A stretch of DNA of 64,000 nt from JANOYJ01 sp963792485 (GCA_963792485.1 CAWBWL010000007.1:1-64000), one strand, 5' to 3'. Counted from the stretch's first letter, positions 1 to 8,635 are shown. Numbers and translations: made by a program. Notes: generated by a model not told the origin, from the sequence alone.

Positions 1-10
1 CCTCAATCCC

Positions 11-1639
11 ATGGCTCGTTATGTTTTCATCACTGGCGGCGTGGTTTCTTCCCTCGGAAAAGGCATCGCCGCAGCAGCTCTGGCTGCGCTCCTTCAGGCC
101 CGCGGCTACCGCGTGCGCATCCGCAAGCTAGACCCGTACCTCAATGTCGATCCGGGCACCATGTCGCCCTATCAGCATGGCGAGGTGTTCGTCACCGATG
201 ACGGTGCGGAAACCGACCTTGATCTTGGCCATTACGAGCGCTTCACCGGCCGCTCGGCCAACAAGCGTGACAACATCACGACGGGGCGCATTTACAAGGA
301 CATTATCGACAAGGAGCGGCGCGGCGATTATCTCGGCGCAACCGTGCAGGTCATCCCGCATGTGACCAATGAAATCAAGAACTTCGTGCTGGAAGGCAAT
401 GAGGAGTTTGACTTCGTCATCTGCGAGATCGGCGGCACGGTGGGCGATATTGAAGCGATGCCGTTTCTCGAATCAATCCGGCAGATCGGCAATGATCTGC
501 CGCGCAATTCCTGTGTTTACATTCATCTCACGCTGATGCCCTGGATACCGGCGGCGGGGGAACTGAAGACCAAGCCGACGCAGCATTCGGTCAAGGAGCT
601 GCGCTCCATCGGCATTGCGCCGGATATTCTGCTGGTGCGCGCCGACCGGGAGATACCCAAGGAAGAGCGGCGCAAGCTGTCGCTGTTCTGCAATGTCCGT
701 GAGAGCGCGGTGATCCAAGCCCTTGATGTGGCGCATATTTACGACGTTCCGATGGCCTATCACAAGGAGGGGCTGGACGCGGAGGTGCTCGCTGCATTCG
801 GCATCGATCCCGCGCCAAAGCCGCGCATGGAGCGCTGGAACGAGATCACGCAGCGGATTCATAACCCGGAAGGCGAAGTCACCATTGCCGTGGTCGGCAA
901 ATATACCGGCCTCAAGGACGCCTACAAATCGCTCATGGAAGCATTGGCGCATGGCGGCTTGGCGAATCGGGTGAAGGTCAAGCTCGACTGGATCGAGTCG
1001 GAAATCTTCGAGAAAGAAGACCCGTCGCCATACCTTGAAAAGGTCCACGGCATCCTTGTTCCCGGCGGTTTCGGGGAGCGCGGCTCGGAGGGCAAGATTT
1101 TGGCGGCCAAATTCGCCCGCGAGCGCAAAGTGCCGTATTTCGGCATCTGCTTCGGCATGCAGATGGCCTGCATCGAAGCGGCGCGGAACCTAGCGGGTGT
1201 CAGCGGAGCTTCATCCTCCGAGTTCGGCGAGACCAAGGAGCCGGTGGTCGGGCTGATGACTGAATGGCTGAAGGGCAACATGCTGGAAAAGCGCCGTGCG
1301 GCGGGCGATTTGGGCGGCACGATGCGGCTCGGTTCGTATGAGGCGGATTTGAAGCGCGGCTCGCATATCGCTGAAATCTATGGCGATACGGTCATTCATG
1401 AGCGGCACCGCCACCGCTACGAGGTCAATATCGACTACAAAGAGCGCCTCGAAGCCTGCGGCCTCGTCTTCGCCGGCATGTCGCCTGACGGGGTTCTGCC
1501 GGAGACGGTCGAATATCCGGACCATCCGTGGTTCATTGGCGTGCAATATCATCCGGAGCTGAAGAGCCGCCCGTTCGAGCCGCACCCGCTATTTGCGAGT
1601 TTTATTGCGGCGGCGGTGGAGCAGGGGAGGTTGGTTTGA
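11..1639 (+). CDS. pyrG: CTP synthase
   Basis: Converts UTP to CTP using ATP and glutamine, the last step of de novo pyrimidine nucleotide synthesis in the cytosol. The 542 residues match the usual family length. The N-terminal synthetase domain starts with the typical ITGGVVSSLGKG nucleotide-binding loop. The C-terminal class I glutamine amidotransferase domain has the nucleophile motif GICFGMQ (about residue 380) and a late His-Pro-Glu (YHPE) triad segment. The ATG lies 10 bases from the window edge, so its upstream neighbour is not visible. Downstream it meets an unrelated minus-strand gene. Confidence 0.98.
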   Translation: MARYVFITGGVVSSLGKGIAAAALAALLQARGYRVRIRKLDPYLNVDPGTMSPYQHGEVFVTDDGAETDLDLGHYERFTGRSANKRDNITTGRIYKDIIDKERRGDYLGATVQVIPHVTNEIKNFVLEGNEEFDFVICEIGGTVGDIEAMPFLESIRQIGNDLPRNSCVYIHLTLMPWIPAAGELKTKPTQHSVKELRSIGIAPDILLVRADREIPKEERRKLSLFCNVRESAVIQALDVAHIYDVPMAYHKEGLDAEVLAAFGIDPAPKPRMERWNEITQRIHNPEGEVTIAVVGKYTGLKDAYKSLMEALAHGGLANRVKVKLDWIESEIFEKEDPSPYLEKVHGILVPGGFGERGSEGKILAAKFARERKVPYFGICFGMQMACIEAARNLAGVSGASSSEFGETKEPVVGLMTEWLKGNMLEKRRAAGDLGGTMRLGSYEADLKRGSHIAEIYGDTVIHERHRHRYEVNIDYKERLEACGLVFAGMSPDGVLPETVEYPDHPWFIGVQYHPELKSRPFEPHPLFASFIAAAVEQGRLV

Positions 1640-1668
1640 GCGGGCTATAATCAGAATTATATTCTTGT

Positions 1669-2163
1669 TTACCTGTTCCTTCTGATTGGTTGGCGGGAAG
1701 GCGTCACTGTTACCCCAAATTCAAAATCGCTCTGGCATTCCGGGCACTTATATTTATCTCTCTGGTAATAATTCCGTTCCACGAACTGTAAAACTGAGCG
1801 AGTTTTCTTCTCAAAGCACCTTGGGCAGGCAAGATGAATTGGTTCAACTTCTGCGTTTCCATCTTTCAATTCGTAAGCAAACGTTGATCCGCCCATATCT
1901 TTGAGGTGATACCTTGTCGCTGTGCTCTCCCAATTATTGAAGTTCGATATTTCGGACTGCAATCCTCGAATTTGCTCGACTAAGGATATCTGCTCAGATT
2001 GGGCGGTGGCTGCGCTGGCAAGCGCGTCAACAATGATTCTTTGCAACTCTATCGCTTTTGATGTGAAAACGGCTTGATCGCGAACGTCAACTAAACCTTT
2101 TACAATCTCAGAGGCCGTCTTAAGCGAAGAAACAGCTCCAGCTATTAGGGACATATCGACCAT
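1669..2163 (-). CDS. Uncharacterised protein with C-terminal zinc ribbon
   Basis: A 164-residue protein of unknown function. The frame opens further upstream, but I choose the ATG at 2163 because an AAGGAG ribosome-binding site lies 6 bases before it. The first ~95 residues look helical and possibly coiled-coil. The C-terminal part carries two Cys pairs (CPRC and CPEC), suggesting a zinc ribbon. There is no signal peptide or membrane segment. From memory this resembles a widespread uncharacterised phage/plasmid-associated family (N-terminal MSLIAGAVSSLKTA-like), but I cannot name it. Its DNA is visibly AT-richer than pyrG or rpsB, which suggests horizontal acquisition. It is divergent from the nucleotidyltransferase gene. 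Confidence 0.7.
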   Translation of the reverse strand: MVDMSLIAGAVSSLKTASEIVKGLVDVRDQAVFTSKAIELQRIIVDALASAATAQSEQISLVEQIRGLQSEISNFNNWESTATRYHLKDMGGSTFAYELKDGNAEVEPIHLACPRCFEKKTRSVLQFVERNYYQRDKYKCPECQSDFEFGVTVTPSRQPIRRNR

Positions 2164-2275
2164 TGCGGACTCCTTGTTGGTGTCGCCATAATGAACCTTA
2201 AATGAGCTGCTTTGCAATTGTCTCGGACCCATAGGTGCAATTGGATAATCCTCTTAACCACCGTGAGTTCATTCC

Positions 2276-2572
2276 ATGAAGCTTCAAGCCATCGTGTCAA
2301 TTCTCAACTCAATTCGCCCAGCGCTTGAAGCCGAAGGCGTGCGGCATATTGCGTTTTTTGGTTCGCGGGCGCGGGGCGATTTTCGGCCAGACAGCGACCT
2401 CGACATTCTGTTGGATGTGGACTTGCAGAGCAATTTTTCTATTCTGGGCCTCGTTCGCGTCGAGCGGCTCACGAGCGAAGCGATTGGCGTTCCTGCCAAC
2501 GCCTTTATGCGGCGCAGCCTTGACGAGCAGTTCATGGCGACGATCAGGCCCGATCTTGTTGAAGTTTTCTAA
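2276..2572 (+). CDS. MNT-type minimal nucleotidyltransferase (orphan)
   Basis: A 98-residue protein of the pol-beta-like NTP_transf_2 superfamily. The core motif GSRARGDFRPDSDLDILLDV holds the Gly-Ser plus Asp-x-Asp metal/nucleotide site at about residues 30-50. Such proteins usually act as the antitoxin that modifies a HEPN toxin encoded immediately downstream (MntA/HepT type). Here no HEPN gene follows: the next 220 bases hold a long palindromic repeat and then the end of a minus-strand carboxypeptidase gene. It may be an orphan left after loss of its partner, or may act on a target elsewhere. Family assignment is firm; the role is inferred. Confidence 0.8.
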   Translation: MKLQAIVSILNSIRPALEAEGVRHIAFFGSRARGDFRPDSDLDILLDVDLQSNFSILGLVRVERLTSEAIGVPANAFMRRSLDEQFMATIRPDLVEVF

Positions 2573-2613
2573 GCCAACTGTCCGCGTTTCAAAGAACCAC
2601 AGACAATCCCGAT

Positions 2614-2768
2614 CCCTCGGCGCTGCCCCTCATCCGCCCTTCGGGCACCTTCTCTCCGCAAGCGGCGGAGAGAAGGGGATGGCCGCCGACGGTGCAGCTC
2701 TTCCCTTCTCCCCGCCCCTTGCGGAGAGAAGGTGGCCCGAAGGGTCGGATGAGGGGCAGCGCCGAGGG
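2614..2768. repeat. Long palindromic intergenic repeat (rhizobial REP/RIME type)
   Basis: An inverted repeat whose outer arms, 2614-2636 and 2746-2768, are perfect 23-bp reverse complements. The inner parts (about 2637-2680 and 2703-2745) continue the pairing with a few mismatches; the arms contain CCCTCATCCG and CTTCTCTCCGC-type segments. The transcript could form a very long hairpin. The sequence type resembles the abundant palindromic intergenic elements of rhizobial genomes. It fills the gap between the nucleotidyltransferase gene and the end of the carboxypeptidase gene and may act as a bidirectional terminator. Confidence 0.85.
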
Positions 2769-2798
2769 TTGGAAGTTAGAATTCGAGGATGGCGGAAC

Positions 2799-3665
2799 TC
2801 ACTCCATCCGCCCCATATACGCCATCACCAGCGCCGCCATCCGCGCATCCCGCGCGCGGGCCGAATCTTCGCCGAGGATGACCGCGATCATCTGTTTGCC
2901 GTCGCGCTCGACCGAGGTCACCAGATTGAAGCCTGACGCCCGCGTGTAGCCGGTCTTGATGCCATTGGCGCCGGCGACCGTGTCGAGGACCTTGTTGTGG
3001 CCGGTGATTGTGCGGCCCGCGACGTTGAACTGCTTCAGTTTGAAATAGGCAAAGTGCTGGGGAAAGCGTTTGCGCAGCGCGACGCCGAGATGCGCCATGT
3101 CCTCCGCAGTTGTCACTTGGCCAGGATCGTGCAGACCAGACGCGTTGCGGAATGTCGTGCGGCTCATGCCGAGCGCGCGGGCTTTGGCGGTCATTTGCGC
3201 GGCAAAGGTCTGCTCGTTGCCGCCCAGATATTCGGCGAGCGCGACGGAGATATCATTGGCGGATTTGACGGTAATGGCGCGGATGGCCGTGTCCACATCA
3301 ATGGACTGGCCCGCCTTCAGACCAATCTTGGACGGCGCCTGTCCGGCGGCGTTGGCGGAAATGGGGATGAGCGTGGTCTTGTCGATCCGCCCGCTCTGCA
3401 GTGCTTCGAAGACAAGATAAAGCGTCATCATCTTGGTGAGCGAAGCGGGATAACGCGTGGCGTTCTGCGAATAGCCATACAGCTCCTTGCCGCTGGACAT
3501 GTCGATCACGACAGAGGCATAGCGCTCCGGCTGCGCGCGCTCAGACGCCTTCTTCGCATCGAGAACTTCCGAGGTCTGGCAGGAGGCGAGCAACAGCGCG
3601 GTTAGAACGACCGAAGCCAGATTGCGCAGAGATGAAACATGCTGGGTGAAACGCGTGGCGATCAA
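2799..3665 (-). CDS. D-alanyl-D-alanine carboxypeptidase, lipoprotein-type (S11)
   Basis: A serine D,D-peptidase that trims the terminal D-Ala from peptidoglycan pentapeptides in the periplasm. The three penicillin-binding motifs are present: SLTK (about residues 75-78 from the chosen start), SAN, and KTG within GIKTGYTRASG. I place the start at a TTG at 3665 because an AGGA-type ribosome-binding site lies 7 bases upstream. This gives 288 residues and a signal peptide ending in a lipobox (LLASC, Cys 29). An ATG further upstream (3866) would add 67 residues unlike any signal sequence and overlap the rpsB promoter. The C-terminal beta domain of PBP5 appears absent. Divergent from rpsB. Confidence 0.88.
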   Translation of the reverse strand: MIATRFTQHVSSLRNLASVVLTALLLASCQTSEVLDAKKASERAQPERYASVVIDMSSGKELYGYSQNATRYPASLTKMMTLYLVFEALQSGRIDKTTLIPISANAAGQAPSKIGLKAGQSIDVDTAIRAITVKSANDISVALAEYLGGNEQTFAAQMTAKARALGMSRTTFRNASGLHDPGQVTTAEDMAHLGVALRKRFPQHFAYFKLKQFNVAGRTITGHNKVLDTVAGANGIKTGYTRASGFNLVTSVERDGKQMIAVILGEDSARARDARMAALVMAYMGRME

Positions 3666-3758
3666 CGCACAATCCTTCTGTCCAAGCCCCGGCGCGCGAT
3701 ACCGCGAATCAGGACAGTCCCGCAAGTGTCTGATTGCCACACTTGCAGTATTGGGGCG

Positions 3759-3787
3759 CTTGCGTTTCCCCATCGCCTCCTCTATAG
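3759..3787 (+). promoter_or_regulatory. Probable housekeeping promoter of rpsB
   Basis: A CTTGCG hexamer (3759-3764) and CTATAG (3782-3787) separated by exactly 17 bases match the alphaproteobacterial sigma-70 consensus CTTGAC-N17-CTATAT. Initiation near 3794 would leave a leader of about 108 bases before rpsB. The site lies between the proposed TTG start of the minus-strand carboxypeptidase gene and rpsB, which supports the shorter carboxypeptidase start. Confidence 0.65.
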
Positions 3788-3901
3788 CCCGCCGCATTCC
3801 ACACACGGGGATTGGTTCGGTCCGGGAGAAATCCGGCCTGCGCCGCCGGTGGCACGCAAGTGTCAAACTCCGTGGAGGTTCAACCGGAAAGGACTTATAT
3901 C

Positions 3902-4705
3902 ATGGCGCTGCCAGAATTCAGCATGCGTCAGCTTCTCGAAGCTGGCGTCCACTTTGGGCACCAAACCCATCGCTGGAACCCGAAAATGCAATCCTACATT
4001 TTCGGCACCCGCAATAACATCCACATCATCGACCTCGGCCAGACCGTTCCGCTCCTGCATCAGGCGCTGAAGGCGATCTCCGACACCGTCGCCCGCGGCG
4101 GACGCGTGCTGTTTGTCGGCACCAAGCGCCAGGCGTCCGACATCATTGCGGAAGCCGCGCGCAGCTCGGCGCAATATTACGTCAACGCCCGCTGGCTCGG
4201 CGGCATGATGACGAACTGGAAGACGATTTCGAATTCGATCCAGCGCCTGCGCAAGCTCAACGAACTGCTCGCTTCGGAAAATCACGGCTTCACCAAAAAG
4301 GAAGCCTTGAACCTTGAGCGCGAGCGCGAGAAGCTTGACCGCGCGCTCGGCGGCATCAAGGATATGGGCTCGACACCGGACATCATGTTCATCGTTGACA
4401 CCAACAAGGAAGCCAACGCCATTGAAGAGGCCAAGCGCCTCGGCATCCCAGTTGTTGCGATCATCGATTCAAACTGCGATCCGGACCGGATCGATTTTCC
4501 GATCCCCGGCAATGACGACGCGGCCCGCGCCATCCAGCTTTATTGCGACCTGATCGCCAGGGCCTGCATTGACGGCATTGCGCGTCAGCAGGGATCGATG
4601 GGCGTTGACATCGGCGCACAGGAAGAAGCTCCGGCTGAGCCGGCTCTTGACGAGGCACCAGCCGAAGCTGCGGTTGAGGCGGCAGCCGAGACGCCTGCAG
4701 AGTAA
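3902..4705 (+). CDS. rpsB: 30S ribosomal protein S2
   Basis: Ribosomal protein S2 binds the 30S head-body junction and is needed for S1 recruitment. The start is the ATG at 3902, preceded by a GGAAAGGA ribosome-binding site, and the protein begins MALPEFSMRQLLEAG, the conserved S2 N terminus. The frame is open upstream but that extension is not S2-like. The 267 residues end in an Ala/Glu-rich acidic tail typical of alphaproteobacterial S2. The family signatures HFGHQTHRWNPKM and RWLGGMMTNW are present. tsf follows after 99 bases, the universal rpsB-tsf pairing. Confidence 0.98.
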   Translation: MALPEFSMRQLLEAGVHFGHQTHRWNPKMQSYIFGTRNNIHIIDLGQTVPLLHQALKAISDTVARGGRVLFVGTKRQASDIIAEAARSSAQYYVNARWLGGMMTNWKTISNSIQRLRKLNELLASENHGFTKKEALNLEREREKLDRALGGIKDMGSTPDIMFIVDTNKEANAIEEAKRLGIPVVAIIDSNCDPDRIDFPIPGNDDAARAIQLYCDLIARACIDGIARQQGSMGVDIGAQEEAPAEPALDEAPAEAAVEAAAETPAE

Positions 4706-4710
4706 GAGCT

Positions 4711-4743
4711 GGGCGCCGCAGACTGTGCGGCCCCATTATTTCA
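4711..4743 (+). terminator. Hairpin attenuator between rpsB and tsf
   Basis: GGGCGCCGCA (4711-4720) can pair with TGCGGCCCC (4726-4734) in a 9-bp GC-rich stem with one bulged base, followed by ATTATTT. Its position in the rpsB-tsf gap suggests partial termination that would lower tsf relative to rpsB; only the structure is seen, the function is inferred. Confidence 0.5.
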
Positions 4744-4804
4744 GGTAAATTCCGGCTGCAGGATGCATAGAGCGCCTGCGGCCTTTTGCAAAAAGAGGCA
4801 AGAC

Positions 4805-5728
4805 ATGGCCATTACCGCCCAACAGGTAAAAGAGCTGCGCGAGATTTCCGGCGCAGGCATGATGGACTGCAAGACAGCGCTGACCGAGACCAATGGCGAC
4901 ATGGAAGCCGCCGTCGACTGGCTGCGCGCCAAAGGCATCACCAAGGCCGAGAAAAAGGCCGGCCGAACGGCTGCCGAAGGCCTGATTGGCATCGCCTCCT
5001 CCAGTCACAAGGCTGTCGTGGTTGAAGTCAATTCCGAGACTGACTTCGTCGCGCGCAATGACGGGTTTCAGGACATAGTCCGAAATGTCGCTGCAGTCGC
5101 GCTGACCACGGACGGTTCAACCGGGGCTGTTGCAGACGCCACATATCCTGGCTCGGAAAAGACCGTCGCGGCGTTCATTCAGGCCGCAGTCGGCACGATT
5201 GGCGAAAACATGAGCTTCCGCCGCTCGGCAATGCTGTCTGTCAAGGATGGCGTTGTTGCGACCTACATCCATAACGGCGTCGCCGACGGTCTTGGCAAAA
5301 TGGGTGTTCTGGTGGCGCTCGAAACCGTTGGCGGTCATGATGAGGCGCGCGCTTTTGGCCGTCAGGTGGCCATGCATGTCGCCGCAACCAACCCGCTGGC
5401 GCTGACGGCGGAGGAAGTGGACAAGGCCGCCGTCGACCGAGAGCGCGCCATTTTCACCGAACAGGCCCGTGAATCCGGCAAACCGGACGCGATCATCGAA
5501 AAGATGGTCGAAGGGCGCATCCGCAAGTTCTACGAGGAAGTTGTGCTGCTCAAGCAGGCGTTTGTTCTCAACCCGGACATCACGGTGGAGCAGGCGGTGA
5601 AAGACGCGGAGAAGTCAGTCGGCGCGCCGGTCAAGATCACTGCCTTTGTGCGCTTTGCGCTCGGTGAAGGCATTGAGCGTGACAAGCCAGATTTCGCTGG
5701 AGAAGTAGCGGCTGCCGCCAAGGGCTGA
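4805..5728 (+). CDS. tsf: Elongation factor Ts
   Basis: The guanine nucleotide exchange factor for EF-Tu. The start is the ATG at 4805, giving MAITAQQVKELREISGAGMM, the classical UBA-like N-terminal segment with the MDCKTAL motif; the upstream extension of the frame is not EF-Ts-like. The 307 residues match the usual alphaproteobacterial length, and the core signature SETDFVARND lies near residue 80. It is the distal gene of the rpsB-tsf unit and is followed by a clear rho-independent terminator, so it is not co-transcribed with the sugar ABC operon behind it. Confidence 0.98.
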   Translation: MAITAQQVKELREISGAGMMDCKTALTETNGDMEAAVDWLRAKGITKAEKKAGRTAAEGLIGIASSSHKAVVVEVNSETDFVARNDGFQDIVRNVAAVALTTDGSTGAVADATYPGSEKTVAAFIQAAVGTIGENMSFRRSAMLSVKDGVVATYIHNGVADGLGKMGVLVALETVGGHDEARAFGRQVAMHVAATNPLALTAEEVDKAAVDRERAIFTEQARESGKPDAIIEKMVEGRIRKFYEEVVLLKQAFVLNPDITVEQAVKDAEKSVGAPVKITAFVRFALGEGIERDKPDFAGEVAAAAKG

Positions 5729-5752
5729 TTGGCTTCAGGCTGAGAGATTGAA

Positions 5753-5790
5753 AAGGGCCGGTGGCATTGTCATCCGGCCCTCTTTGGTTT
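5753..5790 (+). terminator. Rho-independent terminator of rpsB-tsf
   Basis: GGGCCGG (5755-5761) pairs perfectly with CCGGCCC (5774-5780), followed by TCTTTGGTTT. It lies 26 bases after the tsf stop codon and closes the translation unit. Confidence 0.85.
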
Positions 5791-5958
5791 TGTCGCGCGT
5801 CCCGCGGGCCTCTATTGGAATTTGACGCTGATCCACGGCGCGATCTGCCTCACCCGCGCTTGATCAAAAATAGTAAAGAATATTGCTCAATTGGCCGGTT
5901 TTTCCAGGATTGGCGCTTGCCGGAAGGGCACAGACGCGCAATAGATTTTCCGTCGCGT

Positions 5959-5979
5959 CATGACCTTCACACGGTCATG
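5959..5979. promoter_or_regulatory. Inverted repeat upstream of sugar ABC operon (candidate operator)
   Basis: CATGACC (5959-5965) and GGTCATG (5973-5979) are perfect 7-bp arms around a 7-base spacer, 54 bases before the first gene of the ABC operon. Between the tsf terminator and the operon this is the most symmetrical element and could bind a dimeric regulator or form an mRNA hairpin. No regulator gene lies next to it. Confidence 0.4.
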
Positions 5980-6032
5980 GTGCGGCCGGCGTGCGCCAAA
6001 CGCCGATCGCGCGAGGGAGGAACGTGCGCCAG

Positions 6033-7586
6033 ATGCCAAGCACCAGCGACGCGGGCTCCATGGCCGTGGATGAGACAAACGCTCCCACCCTGATCAGGGC
6101 GGAAGCGATTGAAAAATCGTTTCCCGGCGTGCATGCACTGAAGAGCGTGCGCTTCGATTTGAAGCCGGGCGAAGTGCATGCGTTGATGGGTGAGAACGGC
6201 GCTGGCAAATCCACCTTGATGAAAATTCTCTCCGGCATTTATCAGCCGGACAGCGGTTCTGTGGAAGTTGAAAGCCGTCAGGTGACGATCTCAGGCCCGC
6301 GCGCCGCGCAGGACCTTGGGATCAGCATCATCCATCAGGAACTGTTCCTGATGAACCATTTGACGGTCGCGCAGAACATTTTCATCGGCCGCGAGCCGCG
6401 CAGCGGATTTGGCATGTTTGTCGACGAAGCCAAGATGAACGTCGATGCGGCAGCGCTGTTCAAGCGCATGAAAGTCAAGATCGACCCGAAAACGGAAGTC
6501 GGCACGCTGACCGTCGCGCGCCAGCAGCTCGTGGAAATCGCCAAAGCGCTGTCGTTTAATTCCAAAGTGCTTATCATGGACGAGCCGACATCGGCGCTCA
6601 ACGACACCGAGGTCGAGCATTTGTTCGGCGTGATTGCGGATTTGAAGTCAAACGGCGTCGGCGTTGTCTACATCACCCACAAAATGGATGAGGTGAAGCG
6701 CATCGCCGACCGCGTCACCGTGATGCGTGACGGCCAGTATATCGCCACGCTTCCGGCAGCGGAAACGCCGATTTCGAAGATAATTTCCATGATGGTCGGA
6801 CGCGAGCTTGCCGACGCGACGCGCGCTGAAGGAACGCATGCGGAAGGGGAAGTGCTGCGAGTCACCGGTCTTAACCGCGGCAAGTTCGTCAAGAATGTCA
6901 GCTTTGCGCTGCGCAGAGGCGAAATTCTCGGCTTTGCCGGACTGATGGGCGCTGGCCGCACGGAGGTGGCGCGGGCGATCTTCGGCGCGGACCCAATCGA
7001 CAGCGGCGACATTCAGGTTCACGGCAAGACGGTAAATATCAACAGCCCAAAGGATGCGGTCGGGATGGGTCTTGCGTATCTGAGCGAGGACCGCAAGCAT
7101 TTTGGCCTCGTCACGCCGATGTCGGTGAGCGACAATATCACCATGGCGTCGTGGCCGCGCTTTACCTCCGGCAGACTCTGGATGCGTGATGCGGCGCTGC
7201 GCAAGACCTCGAGCGATTATGTCAACCTGCTGAAAGTCAAAACGCCGTCCGTCGATCAGGAAACACGGCTTCTGTCCGGCGGCAACCAGCAGAAGGTGGT
7301 CATAGCCAAATGGCTGCTGCGTGACTGTGACATCCTCTTCTTCGACGAGCCGACCCGCGGCATTGATGTCGGCGCGAAGGCGGAGATCTACAAGCTGCTG
7401 CAAAGCCTGGCCGCACAGGGCAAGGCGATTGTGGTGATTTCCTCCGAGCTTCCCGAAGTGCTGCGCCTGTCGCACCGTATTGTCGTCATGTGCGAGGGCC
7501 GCATCACGGGCGAGCTTGACGGCAAGACTGCGACACAGGAAGACATCATGCATCTGGCGACGCAACGCCAAGCCAAAGCGGCGTAA
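6033..7586 (+). CDS. CUT2-type sugar ABC transporter, ATP-binding protein (RbsA-like)
   Basis: A duplicated ABC ATPase that powers import of a monosaccharide. The N-terminal cassette has Walker A GENGAGKST and Walker B VLIMDEPTSAL. The C-terminal cassette has a degenerate Walker A (GLMGAGRTE), the signature LLSGGNQQK and Walker B ILFFDEPTRGID, the normal asymmetry of RbsA/XylG/MglA proteins. I choose the ATG at 6033 (517 aa), 10 bases after a GGGAGGA ribosome-binding site; a GTG at 6024 is an alternative. Permease and binding-protein genes follow on the same strand. The substrate cannot be read from sequence; ribose-like pentoses or related sugars are the best guess. Confidence 0.93.
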   Translation: MPSTSDAGSMAVDETNAPTLIRAEAIEKSFPGVHALKSVRFDLKPGEVHALMGENGAGKSTLMKILSGIYQPDSGSVEVESRQVTISGPRAAQDLGISIIHQELFLMNHLTVAQNIFIGREPRSGFGMFVDEAKMNVDAAALFKRMKVKIDPKTEVGTLTVARQQLVEIAKALSFNSKVLIMDEPTSALNDTEVEHLFGVIADLKSNGVGVVYITHKMDEVKRIADRVTVMRDGQYIATLPAAETPISKIISMMVGRELADATRAEGTHAEGEVLRVTGLNRGKFVKNVSFALRRGEILGFAGLMGAGRTEVARAIFGADPIDSGDIQVHGKTVNINSPKDAVGMGLAYLSEDRKHFGLVTPMSVSDNITMASWPRFTSGRLWMRDAALRKTSSDYVNLLKVKTPSVDQETRLLSGGNQQKVVIAKWLLRDCDILFFDEPTRGIDVGAKAEIYKLLQSLAAQGKAIVVISSELPEVLRLSHRIVVMCEGRITGELDGKTATQEDIMHLATQRQAKAA

Positions 7587-7601
7587 GGGGACGCTAATCA
7601 G

Positions 7602-8606
7602 ATGACCGACACCACCCTCAGTTCGGCACAAGCGGCAGGTTCCGGCTTGTTCACAATGGCTGCGATGCAAAAAGTCGTGGCTTTTGCGGTGCTCATTCTG
7701 CTCTTGGCATTTTTCAGCATCTTTGCACCGAATTTTGCCGCCTGGAACAATATGGTCAACATCATGCAGGCGACCGCCGTCAACGGCGTCTTGGGCGTGG
7801 CGGTGACCTTCGTCATCATTTCCGGCGGCATTGATCTTGCCGTTGGCACCATGATGACGCTTACGGCCGTCATGGCAGGCCTCATTCTCACCAATTTGGG
7901 AATGCCAATGGCCGTCGGTGTAGTCGGTGCAATGCTCTCAGGCGCCGTAATGGGTGCCATATCAGGCTTCACAATCGCCAAGCTCAAAATCCCGCCCTTC
8001 ATTGCCACGCTCGGCATGATGCAGATCGCGCGCGGGCTGGCGCTTGTGTTTTCCGGGGCAAAACCGATCTATTTCAACTCGACTCCGAACTACAATCTGA
8101 TCTCGCCGGAAAGCTCGATCACCAATCTCATTCCGGGCCTTGAGGTTCCAAATGGCGTCTTTGTCATGTTCGGCGTAGCCATCATCGCCTCAATCATCCT
8201 CACCCGCACCATTTTCGGCCGCTATGTCTTTGCGCTCGGCTCAAATGAGGAGGCGGCGCGTCTGTCGGGCATGAATGTCGATTTCTGGAAGATCACCACC
8301 TACGCCTTGAGCGGGCTGATCTGCGGCGTTGCAGGACTTCTGGTCTCGTCGCGCCTCAACTCGGCGCAACCCGCTCTCGGCCTCGGCTACGAGCTGGATG
8401 CCATCGCTGCCGTCGTCATCGGCGGCACATCGCTGTCGGGCGGGCGCGGCACCATTCTCGGCACCATCATCGGCGCTTTCATCATGAGCGTTCTCACCAA
8501 CGGCCTGCGCGTCATGGGCGTGCAGGAGGAGTGGAAGATCGTGGTGACGGGCGTTATCATCATCGTCGCGGTTTACGTCGACATCATGCTGCGAAGGAGG
8601 GCGTAA
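7602..8606 (+). CDS. CUT2-type sugar ABC transporter permease (RbsC-like)
   Basis: An inner-membrane permease of 334 residues with about eight to ten hydrophobic segments, of the BPD_transp_2 (RbsC/XylH/AraH) family. The conserved segment GGIDLAVGTMM is near residue 75, and the late GYELDAIAAVVIGGTSLSGG motif is the family fingerprint. It starts 15 bases after the ATPase gene, within one operon. CUT2 systems use a homodimer of one permease, so a single permease gene is complete. Confidence 0.94.
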   Translation: MTDTTLSSAQAAGSGLFTMAAMQKVVAFAVLILLLAFFSIFAPNFAAWNNMVNIMQATAVNGVLGVAVTFVIISGGIDLAVGTMMTLTAVMAGLILTNLGMPMAVGVVGAMLSGAVMGAISGFTIAKLKIPPFIATLGMMQIARGLALVFSGAKPIYFNSTPNYNLISPESSITNLIPGLEVPNGVFVMFGVAIIASIILTRTIFGRYVFALGSNEEAARLSGMNVDFWKITTYALSGLICGVAGLLVSSRLNSAQPALGLGYELDAIAAVVIGGTSLSGGRGTILGTIIGAFIMSVLTNGLRVMGVQEEWKIVVTGVIIIVAVYVDIMLRRRA

Positions 8607-8635
8607 AAGAAGATTCTACCGAGAGTTACCAAACA

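Noticed and set aside
2573..2798. Search for a HEPN partner of the nucleotidyltransferase
   Set aside because: No frame here encodes the RxxxxH HEPN motif; the stretch is mostly palindromic repeat.
2325..2936. 203-codon plus-strand frame overlapping the nucleotidyltransferase gene and the palindromic repeat
   Set aside because: Out of frame with the recognised nucleotidyltransferase, and it crosses a non-coding palindrome.
6648..7670. 340-codon minus-strand frame opposite the sugar ABC ATPase gene
   Set aside because: Antisense to intact Walker and signature motifs; shadow frame.
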